A stretch of 64,000 nucleotides of DNA from Macrolepiota albuminosa (GCA_027475525.1 JAMWFC010000011.1:1183-65182); one strand, 5' to 3'. Positions 36,503 through 47,091 are shown, numbered from the stretch's first letter. The notes: generated by a model from the letters alone, not told the origin. Translations and numbers: made by a program.

Positions 36503-37978
36503 AACATTATTTACTTGACCAAAACTCATAATTTAAATAGATTTGAGTAGCTACAAGCTATGGTAAAAATAACTAGCCTATTGATATAGCATATAATAAT
36601 GCAATAAACACAGTAAGTATTGACATTTTAATTGTAGCATAGATGTTTGTGCAGTTTTCTAGTCATAAAATGGGAACAACTGCATCAAATAACATGATCA
36701 AGATAGTTTTGAGTAGCTAAGGACTATATTGAGAGGTCACAACAAACAAATGGGGTGTATCTCTATGTAGACAATCAGCAAAGTGGCATGGAGTATAATA
36801 AAGTACTAAAAATAGTCCCCATTTTGATTGTGGCACAGAAGGGCAGCCAGAGGTCATGTGACTCTGAATCTTGTTGTTACCTCTATACCTGATGGCAAAA
36901 AGCATATTACTCTTTTACACCTTGTAGATCTGACCATTTTCTAGCTCACAATCTAGGGGTGAAGTTGATGAAATCTTAATGCAAAGTTTTGGTCCTCACA
37001 TACTAGCCCAGTGAATTTATAAAGAAAAGGCAGGTCACATGACTTAGTGAGCATTTGCAACCTCAAAAATAGGGCTTAAAAAACATATGTTATTCAGATA
37101 TCCAAGAAATCTGCTGACGTTTGAGCTCAGGAATTAGGGAGGAAGCTAAAAATCGATAGTAGATTTAAAAAGTGACTAGTGGTCACATGACTTATTGAAG
37201 GTTTGCAACTTCAAGTAGACATGTTTAGAAAGATGGTTTGCTGAGAAAGCTAAGAAATCTGTTCAGAATTGAGTCCAGGAATTAGGGAGAAAGCTTAGGT
37301 ATCAGTTTATTTTAATAGTAGATTTATAGAGAAAGAGCAAGTCACATGACCTAGTGGGTACTTGCAACCTCAGTAATAGAGCTTAGAAACATATTTCACT
37401 GAGGTACCAAAAAAATCTGGTGAGGTTTGAGCTAAGGAATTAAAGAGGAAGCTAAAAATAGATAGTGGATTTAAAAAGTGACTAGTGGTCACATGACTTA
37501 TTGAAGGTTTGCAACTTCAAGTAGACATGTTTAGAAAGATGGTTTGCTGAGACAGCTAAGAAATCTGTTCAGAATTGAGTCCAGGAATTAGGGAGAAAGC
37601 TTAGGTATCAGTTTATTTTAATAGTAGATTTATAGAGAAAGAGCAAGTCACATGACCTAGTGGGTACTTGCAACCTCAGGAATAGAGCTTAGAAAACATA
37701 TTTCACTGAGGTACCAAAGAAATCTGGTGAGGTTTGAGCTCAGGAATTAGGGAGGAAGCCAAAAATAGATAGTGGATTTAAAAAGTGACTAGTGGTCACA
37801 TGACTTATTGAAGGTTTGCAACTTCAAGTAGACATGTTTAGAAACATGGTTTGCTGAGACAGCTAAGAAATCCGTTTAGAATTGAGTCCAGGAATTAGGG
37901 AGAAAGATCTAGCAAAATTTGCATGGGAATTTTACATGAAATTCCAGGAATCACTTACTAGTTCGCTGGCTATGTAGA
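36503..37978 (+). repeat. Family D array (about 150-bp dimers) ending in hairpin-CTAG
   Basis: From about 37.0 kb two related monomers alternate; GTCACATGAC anchors are 158, 149, 157, 149 and 148 bp apart, so the higher-order unit is about 306 bp. Each monomer has GGAATTAGGGAG near its end. The array closes with GGAATTT-tacatg-AAATTCC, AGGAATCACTTACTAG at 37978. The same closing block ends the second array at 45304. Confidence 0.8.
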
Positions 37979-39050
37979 CTACGCCCTATCCATGACTCTC
38001 ACCTTCCGAATGCCCCCACAACCCAATCCTCGCAGACCTCGCACCAGTCCCTTCGATCCCCAGGGCCACCACTGTCCTCTGTCCTGCCCACGACAAGCGT
38101 ATCATCTGCATCCGCGCGCACAATAGGTATATTTCCATCTGTATCGACGCCTATCAATATGTTCAATTTCGACGTGCATGAAGTATTTGCGTGTACTCGG
38201 AGGTCCGCTATATCTTTATGGTGTTCCTGTAAACATAGTCCATTGTATTTTGATTAGACTGTGGGCCTGTGGAATTGAACTAGTATGGCTGGCATGGGGA
38301 CTGCTGCTCTAACACCACAACCGCCTCCTCTAGCGGCGCAGGCGACATCAAGCCCCGTCTCGAGCTCGTAGGAATCACAGACCACTACAAGAATTCCAGT
38401 CATGGGCCGGTAGATTTGAGACTTGGGGAGCCTGAGCCAGAGTCGGAGCGGGAGGTGGGGATGCGCCAGCGTCAGGGGGAAGAGGGGGGGCGACAATGCG
38501 TGGGGATATATATGAAGCATAGGGTGACCTACCATTGGGTTTTGAATTGCAAAGGAGCTTGTATTCCTGGCCATGAATCGGCCTCTTAGATACCACTATA
38601 AATCTGAAGCAATAGGTATCAATCGGTATCTTCATTGTAGTCATAAATACATCAAGGTGTCGTAGTACAAACAGGAATCAAAACATCAATCTCGTACCGA
38701 GAAAAAGCAGGTCGTGAAGCGAGGTACAAGTAAAAGCGTCTCAGAAAAGATGAGCAGAAGGGGAAACGGCTAAGTAGCTGATAATTCAACAGGCATCCGC
38801 AAAGCAAGAAACATTATCCGATTGGTAATTGCAATTACTGGCCTCGGGTATTCGTTATACAGCGTCGAATTGGTTGTCGAGTCAAAAAGGCCATATATTC
38901 CGTCAAGCAAACAAGAAAAGAACAAAAAAATAAACGGTCTTCCGCAGAGATCTTCCATCCAGTCTTTATAAATACGACGTCGGCGCACCTTCTTGAGCGT
39001 TCATGAATTTCATATGGAGGGCAATGACTGTCGTCCCGCTAGGCAGCCTC
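37979..39050. other. GC-richer gene-like scraps
   Basis: Composition rises abruptly after the array. 38.0-38.12 kb has a coding-looking stretch (LAPVPSIPRATTVLCPAHDK) ending at a splice-donor-like GTATAT, and 38.39 kb carries PVDLRLGEPEPESE, echoing VDLRLGEPGKVYE of the minus-strand gene at 39.7 kb. No complete gene. Confidence 0.3.
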
Positions 39051-39399
39051 GCCTTTAAAAATCAGCCCATCACATCGCACACCTCCATCTCCAGAAGCTC
39101 CACACACACCCTCACCTCACTCGTACTGGAACCGGCACCCACGCCAGTAGCTGTATCATCCCACCTCCCGCCGTCATGGAATCCAACACTTTGGATAGTC
39201 CCCCAGCCATACCACGACCTCAGTCCTTGTCCCTGCGCTTCTTCTCCTCCACAAACGTCAAGACCAGCACATCCCGCAGAACCCGCATCTCTCGAATCTC
39301 CTTCGGCGCCCTCCTCACTCTTGCTCCCATCGCAACCGGTCAAGCTCGAGAACTTGTATGAAGGAACAGAAATCCGACAAGGCACAAGCAGGCAGAAGA

Positions 39400-40515
39400 A
39401 CCCACCGGCATCTGTGCCTGTGTTTACGGTTTTGTCTGTGCTCGTAGTGATTTTGTGCGCTGTGGGGTCAAAGCCAAGCTTGACCTGGAGGGAGAGGAAG
39501 CGTCGACGAAGCTCTTAGACTTTGTCGAGCTCGTGCTCCATTGCTCGTGTTCGTGTTCGTGCTCCAACTCCCCCTGCATGACAGCCGTATACTCATTCCT
39601 TCCCCGTTCTGCCTCCAAAGGAAAACAAACTCTAGGGAAAAAGTAAAACTCGACGACAATTATTCACAGGGTAAGATCCCTACCTGAAAATACCTTCTCT
39701 CAGTGTCCTCATAAACCTTGCCAGGCTCTCCAAGTCTCAGATCCACCAGCCCATAATCCTGCATGTACAGTTCCCACCGCAAACTGTGCATCCGTCTCCT
39801 CATCCACATAAAATTCTTTCTCTGGCCCAACCCTGCCTCACTCTCCAGACCCAAGCGTCGACGCACGTGCTTAACTATACCCACCTTCCTTCTCCGTTGC
39901 CCTGCTGACACCCACAAGAACAGCTAGCTGCACACCCTGCGGTTGACATGTTGCTCGCTCATCGGAACCTCTGATGGGTAAGCCACCGACGCACACGAAA
40001 CAGATCAAGACACAACGCAAAGAACCCGACAAGCAAAGTGAGCAGGATCACGCCTGCAGAGAGATGTCTGCCAAGGCTGGATGTCACATGCGCCGGAAGA
40101 GTCGGTTGTCCGTGGTGATGGTGTCTTGATTTGTTTGGTGGCTCGCAGGCTATCACTGTGTATGCATTGTGGGGGAACGGGGCACCGATAATGATGTCGG
40201 TAGGTGCGTCGTGTTGAGTGAATACATAATCGAAGGATTGAAATATGCTAGTACAGTATAAAAGCTGGCGGTATTGTCGTTCAAGGGTGGCGTAGTGAGC
40301 TACATTTGAAAACAATGTTCCTTGTCTCCCGCTCTCCAGAACTGTGTATTAGACTGTAGATGGGTTAGTAACAAAGCTAGGATGTTGAGCAATTCCGAGC
40401 TACGCAGAGACTGTCTCTGAGCCTGAGCGTGAGAGAAGGAAAGATAAGAAGCGACGACACTGGTGTGATTGAAAAGATATGTGTGCTGCGATGATTGAGT
40501 TGAGAAGCAGGCCAA
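39400..40515 (-). pseudogene. Unknown membrane-protein gene, multi-exon, frame broken
   Basis: Minus-strand open stretches follow one another: TYLFNHTSVVASYLSFSHAQ to LQSNTQFWRAGD (40515-40320), NVAHYATLERQYRQLLYCTS to a hydrophobic membrane segment SAGVILLTLLVGFFALCLDL and basic VRRWL (40315-39959), KVGIVKHVRRRLGLESEAGL to DLRLGEPGKVYEDTERRYFQ (39900-39690), then FPLEAERGRNEYTAVMQGEL (about 39620). Splice-like sites lie between them (for example GTAGGG...CCCTAG at about 39634-39685) but phases do not match, so it is probably disrupted. I do not recognise the family. Confidence 0.4.
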
Positions 40516-41791
40516 GGCCGAGGATGCCGCTATACAAAAGCAGGCTCTCCAGGATTTATATAAGTCAGATTAAGGTTCCAAGTTCACACAAAGATAATTG
40601 ATAGCATAAAAACTCGTACAAAATCCGAAAGTATACGAGCAGAGTAACGTATTGTTATGCAGAAGCAATTGAATGATGTCCATAGTCAGTTCAATTTGAT
40701 TTAATAAAAAAAGAGGAGATGTCTCAATCTTACCATCAAGATGTGATCAGCAGGTACTTATCCATGGCAAATTTTATGGTTGAGTAGCTTTTTTTTTTCT
40801 CTTTCACGAGCATGGGGCTGACATAAGCAGGTGGATATCCAGTCGACCCGGCACCTCAAGCCGCGTTCGCACGCTTGCAGCTGGTGCATGACTTTTCATC
40901 TTTCATGAGCAGGTGGATATGCAATCTATCCAGTCTTTCCTCAAAGTGCCTCATTCCATGTTGGGAAATGATTTATGGCATGCTCATGCAGTTTTGGTTT
41001 GTATCACAAGCAATTGACTTGTACTTTACTGATCACTATAGTGAATTCAGTTCTAACTTTGTTGTCATTGCTTTCAGCCAGTTCACATTCTCATTTTGCA
41101 TGCCAATCAAACACATGCTTACTGCTTATATTTTGGTTGCTCTCAGTCTGCACAGCTACTCACAATCTCATTTTGCATGCCAATCAAACACATGCTTACT
41201 GCTTATATTTTGGTTGCTCTCAGTCTGCACAGCTACTCACAAAGCAGTTGACATTCTGTTCTCAGCCAGTTCTGGTTCTCTGCACTGGCCCATCTATCAG
41301 GCACTAGTTAGGGTTGATCAGATTTCTAATATGAAAGACTCTATGGTATATTGCCAGATTCTATTAAGAGCAGGCACTAGACTTACAAATGGGCATTTGT
41401 TCTGGAAACTAGCAGCAATGTAGCCACTTCAACAAAATTTACTGCAAAAACATGTGCTCAAATGCCCTCAAATGTGCACAGTGTATTGCTTTGATAAGAT
41501 GAGCTAATATTAAGGTCACTGAAAGAAGGGTAGAGAGGCAAGACTTTTTTATGTATTTTGCATATACTCATATAGTAAATGTGACCTTTGTGCATTTTAA
41601 GGCTGTAGATAGTTCAACTCCTTCTCAGGCCTAATTTTTGGTACTGTAATGCTTGCTTATTTTGTACTACAATAATTGTACATTCTGTTAAAAGAGCTCT
41701 ATCTATCTTGCTTTTTAGTTTACTATCTATATTTAAGTTGTGAATTTTAAAAATAATAAGTAAAAAATTAAATTTATAATATAATACAAGT
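40516..41791. other. No gene; AT-rich from 41.4 kb
   Basis: The open frame at 40875-41423 is lengthened by a 77-bp duplication and has no domain. The sequence becomes AT-rich towards the next palindrome. Confidence 0.3.
41089..41242. repeat. 77-bp duplication
   Basis: 41089-41165 is repeated exactly at 41166-41242. Confidence 0.9.
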
Positions 41792-41993
41792 GGCACTCTA
41801 AATATGAGTGCCGATTTGCTTATCTAATAATTTTAATTTGCTAATCAAAATAAAACAAAGAGAAAACACAAAAATTATTAATTAACAAAATGGACTTTAA
41901 TATACTAAATAGACTTTACAAAACTAGTCAGATAAAAATGCTTCTAGAATATTTATAGAGTGGAAAAATACTAAAAAAACATTGCAGAATATA
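41792..41993. repeat. Palindrome-headed fragment
   Basis: GGCACTC-TAAATAT-GAGTGCC at 41792-41812, followed by about 180 bp of unique AT-rich DNA before the next palindrome. Possibly an element truncated by its neighbour. Confidence 0.45.
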
Positions 41994-43079
41994 TTCACTC
42001 ACATTGTGAGTGCCAATGAATACCAGCTTTCTTATTGCTGCTCTTAATTATATTTATTGAGTCATAGCAAAAGATTCAGAAATCATGTGACTTATTTGTT
42101 GATTGATAGAAATAAGAATAGGTCTAGAAATATATTTTTCTCTTTGATCTATAGAATCTGCCCAATTCACAGACTGCTAACCTAGGAACAAGATGTATAT
42201 TATATTAAAAATATAATACATCAGAAAATTTGCAATGTTCCTGGATTATCTTATGAACTACTAGAGCAAATCTAATAATAAAAGAATATATCTGGATAGC
42301 CCATGAAAAACCAGTTTTCTATTAGCTCACAGGTACAGCATATACTGTAGTAGTTCCTGAGATATTTACAACTTATTGCTTAAAAAACCAACTTTTAGAC
42401 ATGACTATTGATTGAACTATGGCCAAGAATCCAGAGGTCATGTGACTTATTGGCTGATTGGTAGAAAAGATAAATAGTTTTAAAAACATATTTTTTTGTT
42501 GGACCTAAATGATCTGCTCAAATCCTAGACTTCTAATCTAGGAACAATGAGTATACTATTTTAAAAATATTAGACATCAAATAATTTGCAATATTCCTGG
42601 ATTATCTCATGAACTACTAGGCTGAATATAATAATCAGTATATTTCTAGATAGTCCTTAAAAAACTAGTTTTCAACCAACCTACAGATCTGGCATATACC
42701 ATGATTGTTGCTGAGATATTCACAATTTATTGATTAAAAAATCAACTTTTAGACCCCCTTATTGATAGGGCCATAGCAAAGGACCCAGAGGTCATGTAAG
42801 TTGTTGGCTGGTTGGTTGACAAGCAAAATAGGTTTAGAAAAGCAGAATTTCTTAATCAAAGTATCTCTAAATAGCTTTTGGAGATTTTTATTAGCTTACA
42901 GGTCTGGCATATACTAGGGTAGATCTAAAATATGTACAATTTACTTCTAAACAAATCAACTGCCAGACTCCCATATTGATAGAGCTGTAGCAAAGGATAC
43001 AGAAGTCATATGTCTTGATAATTGGTTGGTTAGCAAGCAAAGTAGGTCTAGAAACATATTTTCTTCTTAGAGCTAAGTG

Positions 43080-43233
43080 ATCTGCTCAAATCTGAGTCTT
43101 CTAGCCCAGAAACAAAGAGTATACTATTTTGAAAATATAAAATGTTATAAATTTGCATCTGCTCAAATCTGAGTCTTCTAGCCCAGAAACAAAGAGTATA
43201 CTATTTTGAAAATATAAAATGTTATAAATTTGC
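43080..43233. repeat. 77-bp duplication (354-bp array)
   Basis: 43080-43156 is repeated exactly at 43157-43233. Confidence 0.9.
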
Positions 43234-43385
43234 AATGTTCCTGGATTATCTCATGAACTACTGGGCAGAATGGTAAAATCAGGATACCATTGGATAGCCC
43301 TTGAAAAACTGGACTTCTATCATTCCACAGGTCTAGCATATGTTATGATAGCCACTGTGATATTTTCAATTTATTATTTGGAAAA

Positions 43386-43539
43386 TCAACTTTTACACCT
43401 CCTTATTGATTGGGCCATAGCAAAGGATCCAGAGGTCATGTGACTTGATGGCTGGTTGGTTGTCAACTTTTACACCTCCTTATTGATTGGGCCATAGCAA
43501 AGGATCCAGAGGTCATGTGACTTGATGGCTGGTTGGTTG
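43386..43539. repeat. 77-bp duplication (354-bp array)
   Basis: 43386-43462 is repeated at 43463-43539 and doubles the GTCATGTGAC anchor. Confidence 0.9.
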
Positions 43540-43623
43540 CCCTGCAGAATAGGTCTAGGAACATATTTCCTTGTTGGACCAAAGTGATCCGCTCAAATCT
43601 TAGTCTTTTATCCCAGGAACAAG

Positions 43624-43777
43624 GGTGTGCTATTTTAATAATATAAAACATTATAAATTTGCAATGTTCCTGGATTATCTCATGAACTACTGGGCAGAAT
43701 GGTGTGCTATTTTAATAATATAAAACATTATAAATTTGCAATGTTCCTGGATTATCTCATGAACTACTGGGCAGAAT
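43624..43777. repeat. 77-bp duplication (354-bp array)
   Basis: 43624-43700 is repeated at 43701-43777. Confidence 0.85.
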
Positions 43778-44413
43778 GGTGAGATCGGGATACCATTGGA
43801 TAGCCCTTGAAAAACTGAGTTTCTACAAACTCACAGGTCTAGCATATGCTATGGTAGCCACTGTGATATTTTCAATTTATTATTTGGAAAATCAACTTTT
43901 ACACCTCCTTATTGACTGGGCTATAGCAAAGGATCCAGAGGTCATGTGACTTAATGGCTGGTTGGTTGCCCAGCGGAATAGGTCTAGGAACATATTTTTC
44001 TGTTGGACCAAAGTGATCTGCTCAAATTCTAGTCTTTTATCCCAGGAACAAGGAGTATGCTATTTTAATAACATACAGCAGCAAAAAAATTCATTGTTCC
44101 TGGATTTTCTCATGAACTACTGGGCAGAATTAAAAAATCAGGATATCATTGGATAGCCCTTGAAAAACTGGTTGGCAACCAACCTACAGGTCCAGCATAT
44201 ACCTTAGTGGTTCTTGAAATATTCATAATTTAGTGCTGCAAAAAAACAACTGTTAAGCCCCTGTATTGATGGGGCCATAAAGAGAGATCCAGAGATCATG
44301 TGACTTAGTGGTAGGTTGGTTGCCCTGCAAAATAGGTCTAGGAACATATTTCCCTTTTGGACCAAAGTAATCCGCTCAAATCCTGGTCTTCTAGCTCAAG
44401 AACAAGGAGTGAC

Positions 44414-44433
44414 GGGATAACGGCCGTTATCCC
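44414..44433. repeat. 20-bp perfect palindrome, right-end hairpin
   Basis: GGGATAACGG-CCGTTATCCC. Counterparts before CTAG: GATAACGGCCATTATC (8902), GGAATTT-tacatg-AAATTCC (about 37943 and 45269), CCTTTTA-CA-TAAAAGG (27189). Stems are kept while bases change. Confidence 0.75.
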
Positions 44434-44687
44434 AGGCCTCGCTTACTAGGGATTCCCCAGGGATTCCCCTGCCATGAAGTCGTGTCACCGTTATTTCGGT
44501 GTGGGAAAAGAAGAGAAGTTGCAGGGCACAGGGCTCAGTGTTCCATCAGAAATTCTTCTGAGGGACTTTTGCTACTCGTCCACATGGACCAATAGCAAAA
44601 ACTGAGCACCCTAGGCTTACTCAGATGACGGTCAGGTGCCCTCCCAAATACAGTAGTATTCCGGAAGGTTCTGGAACATTGCAAACA

Positions 44688-44760
44688 GTTGCAAACGGGC
44701 CTGATGAGGCATATAAGCCGAAACAGGGAGGTGGGATTTCCCCCACTGTTGCCCTGCAAC
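44688..44760 (+). ncRNA. Hammerhead ribozyme, type I
   Basis: The complete conserved core is present. Stem I is GTTGCA (44688-44693) and GGGC (44697-44700) pairing with GCCC (44751-44754) and TGCAAC (44755-44760), with an AAC bulge. Then come CTGATGA (44701-44707), stem II GGC/GCC with loop ATATAA (44708-44719), GAAA (44720-44723), stem III ACAG/CTGT (44723-44726 with 44746-44749) and an inner TGGG/CCCA. The cleavage triplet is GTT (44748-44750), so cleavage is predicted after 44750. All invariant core bases are there and stem I has ten Watson-Crick pairs. Both ends open at stem I, hence type I. Confidence 0.88.
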
Positions 44761-44790
44761 GTACTTCGCCAACTCGGTGTATAGTAACTC

Positions 44791-44815
44791 CACTACCTCG
44801 CTTCGCTCGGTAGTG
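44791..44815 (+). other. Hairpin just before the telomeric repeats
   Basis: CACTACC (44791-44797) pairs with GGTAGTG (44809-44815), with an inner CG-CTT-CG. It lies 7 nt before the first CCCTAA and may be a 3'-end recognition structure for reverse transcription (inference). Confidence 0.5.
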
Positions 44816-44822
44816 TCGCGCT

Positions 44823-44841
44823 CCCTAACCCTAACCCTAAC
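44823..44841. repeat. Interstitial telomeric repeat, 3 x CCCTAA
   Basis: Three perfect CCCTAA units plus C. On the + strand, CCCTAA reading rightwards into subtelomeric DNA is the orientation of a left chromosome end. Confidence 0.9.
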
Positions 44842-45304
44842 TTATTGAAGGTTTGCAACTTTATGTAGACATGTTTGAGAACATGGTTTGCTGAGACAGC
44901 TAAGAAATCTGTTTAGAATTGAGTCCAGGAATTAGGGAGAAAGCTTACATATCAGTTTATTTTAATAGTAGATTTATAAAGAAAGAGCAGGTCACATGAC
45001 TTAGTTGGTACTTGCAACCTCAGGAATAGAGCATATAGAACATATTTTACTGAGGTACCAAAGAAATCTGGTGAGGTTTGAGCTCAGGAATTAGGGAGGA
45101 AGCTAAAAATAGATAGTGGATTTCAAAAGTGACTAGTGGTCACATGACTTATTGAAGGTTTGCAACTTCAAGTAGACATGTGTAGAAACATGGTTTGCTG
45201 AGGTAGCTAAGACATTTGTTTAGAATTGAGCCCAGAAATTAGGGAGAAAGATCTAGCAAAATTTGCATGGGAATTTTACATGAAATTCCAGGAATCACTT
45301 ACTA
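44842..45304 (+). repeat. Family D array next to the telomeric repeat
   Basis: It starts inside a monomer (TTATTGAAGG, normally preceded by GTCACATGAC), runs through an A-B-A monomer order (anchors at about 44993 and 45141), and closes with the same hairpin and AGGAATCACTTACTAG as 37978. Confidence 0.85.
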
Positions 45305-46976
45305 GGACATGAAAAATCTTGTTGGATGGAAGATGTTGAATCGGAGACCCATAGGGGATGAACCAAAGCAGATTGACTATGCGAGGATGACGTTACCTGC
45401 CGTATTTAGTGAGCCAACGTTAATTGCAGTGTGTACCGTGGTCCTAACCTACATGCCAATTCGCACCATTGGTATGCATGAAATTGTAATAAGTCGAAAG
45501 TCACTGCCTCAATTTGGCAACTCCTGTACGTGCATGTGCTGTCAATTAAGAAAGGCACCGATTTGGCCTTGAACGACCCTCAAAGCTGGTGAATACATCG
45601 CAACAGAGAAATCGAGACAATTAGAGAAGTCTATCGTCCTATAGTTATTGAAAGGCTGTCGCTCACCGACTTTCAGCCTTTCGAGTCTCTGCTATATTGC
45701 AAGTCACGGTTTATCTCCCATTGTCTGACCATCTAGTGTACACCATGCTATCGAATACAGTACCCAACCGATAAAACTCCAGGTAACTGAAGTCAGTTAC
45801 GTTTTACCTCGTTTGAAAGGTTGTAAGTCAGCCCTAATATATCCACGGTATCACGTCGGTCTCCCTCAGAGTGAGGCGCCCTGACCCCTTCATCCAACTG
45901 AATTAGCCTAGCTCCTTCGGAAAGCCTCACACTCGATCAACCTGCCACTGGAGCATTTGCATGGTACAACTTGTGACAAGGAGTACAGAGAGTGACTCGA
46001 AATTACTTCGCCTGAAAACAGAGTTATATGGATTATATCTGTCTGGAGGTTGTTAATTACGTCAATGAAGCATAATACGCTCCCACTCCATGCTGGTATA
46101 TTAATGCGTAAAATCGTGTCAGTTAGTTTTTTTGACCGAGTCAAACGCACGAAAGGTAGCTACAGTGACAAGGATAGGGAGGACATAGCAGGTCCTGCTT
46201 TCTGTGTCATTTGAATTCTAGGTACATTCATAGTGCAAAGGTGGCCGAAGCTTCTATGTTGAGACAATAGAGTTTCACAAAACCGCCGCACAGACGAGAA
46301 GAACTTGTCAGATCACTGGTACCTTGGACAGGGAGCAAAAAGCGGCAAGCATGTATGGATTCACGAGCTCCAGACTCTAGTTAAAGTACGCTTTCGCTGA
46401 ACTGATCCGTAAGAAAAAGTCCATGTCTGATGTTGAGTAAGGTATTAATGCAGCTCAAATATTGAACCGCTTTTGGTAGGAGGGCAAAATGACAAAGGTG
46501 CAGGATTCCAAATACGTTACACTAGCTTGATCTGCGACGTCTCGAGGTTTCAACAGAAGTTACTATATGCCAAAGCCGACGGAAGTAATATCAGACGAAT
46601 ACGAAGCGCAGGAAAAGTAGGAGCGTTGTCTTGTTGCCGGTTCGAAGCAAGTGTCTCAGGTATGGGTCAGAGGATGGGTATCCTATGGGAAGCTCGAATA
46701 TGGATGTTCGCCAATTGCAGGGCAAGAGGCAATATTTACTGTACTGTAGGATTACGTACAAGCTCGACGTTGGCATTGCGGTCATTGATATCCACTTGTC
46801 GGACTCCTGTATCACAATGCGAGTGTTGTATGGGCGCTTGTCACTTGGAATGGATGTCAGCATGACGACTACCGTGAGAATTGGTCGTTTGCTAGTCGCC
46901 ATGAATATTCTTCTCATCACCCTGCGGTCGAGGGCAGCGGCACTCAAGACGGCGTCATCCTTTGAGTCCTAGCGTG
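45305..46976. other. Unique-looking DNA, no gene recognised
   Basis: Mixed composition with short frames on both strands (for example 46473-46865 +) but no domain, no convincing splice pattern and no repeat. It forms the left flank of the transposon. Confidence 0.35.
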
Positions 46977-46978
46977 TA

Positions 46979-47004
46979 AGGTAGGGGACGTGAGGTACTC
47001 GCAC
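46979..47004 (+). repeat. Left terminal inverted repeat
   Basis: AGGTAGGGGACGTGAGGTAC then TCGCAC; pairs with 50202-50227. Confidence 0.88.
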
Positions 47005-47091
47005 GCTTAGTCAGAATGCTTAGTAAGTGCCAAGAGCGGCAAAAAAGCCAAGTTTCGAACACCAAAAAAATTATATAGAGGATAGGAAAGA

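Larger units (their letters stand above)
41994..44448 (+). mobile_element. AT-rich element with 354-bp tandem array, hairpin-CTAG end
   Basis: Left palindrome TTCACTC-ACATTGT-GAGTGCC (41994-42014). Seven TCATGTGA-type anchors at 42083, 42438, 42792, 43006, 43436, 43942 and 44296. Spacings are 355, 354, 214, 430, 506 and 354; subtracting the 77-bp duplications gives 353 and 352 for the long ones, so one monomer is truncated and the rest are regular. Right end: perfect 20-bp palindrome at 44414-44433, then AGGCCTCGCTTACTAG ending at 44448. No ORF of note. Confidence 0.6.
44449..44841 (+). mobile_element. Telomere-attached retroelement 3' remnant (Penelope-like, inferred)
   Basis: About 390 bp of GC-richer DNA lies between the CTAG end and the D array. 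It holds a hammerhead ribozyme, a small hairpin, and three CCCTAA units as its 3' terminus. Known Penelope-like elements of fungi and rotifers lack an endonuclease, attach to chromosome ends by annealing to the G-rich overhang, carry reverse-complement telomere repeats at their 3' junction, and many encode type I hammerheads. The orientation here (sense strand ending in CCCTAA, ribozyme on the same strand) fits exactly. No reverse transcriptase is present, so only a 5'-truncated tail remains; naming it Penelope-like is inference. Confidence 0.55.

Noticed and set aside
40875..41423. 182-codon open frame
   Set aside because: It is extended by a 77-bp duplication, is hydrophobic and low in information, and has no domain.
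44414..44433. GGGATAAC palindrome as a homing-endonuclease site
   Set aside because: It resembles part of a known meganuclease site only by chance; its counterparts at other element ends vary in sequence while keeping the stem.
46473..46972. Overlapping frames of 113-130 codons
   Set aside because: They overlap on both strands, lack introns with coding continuity and match nothing I recognise.
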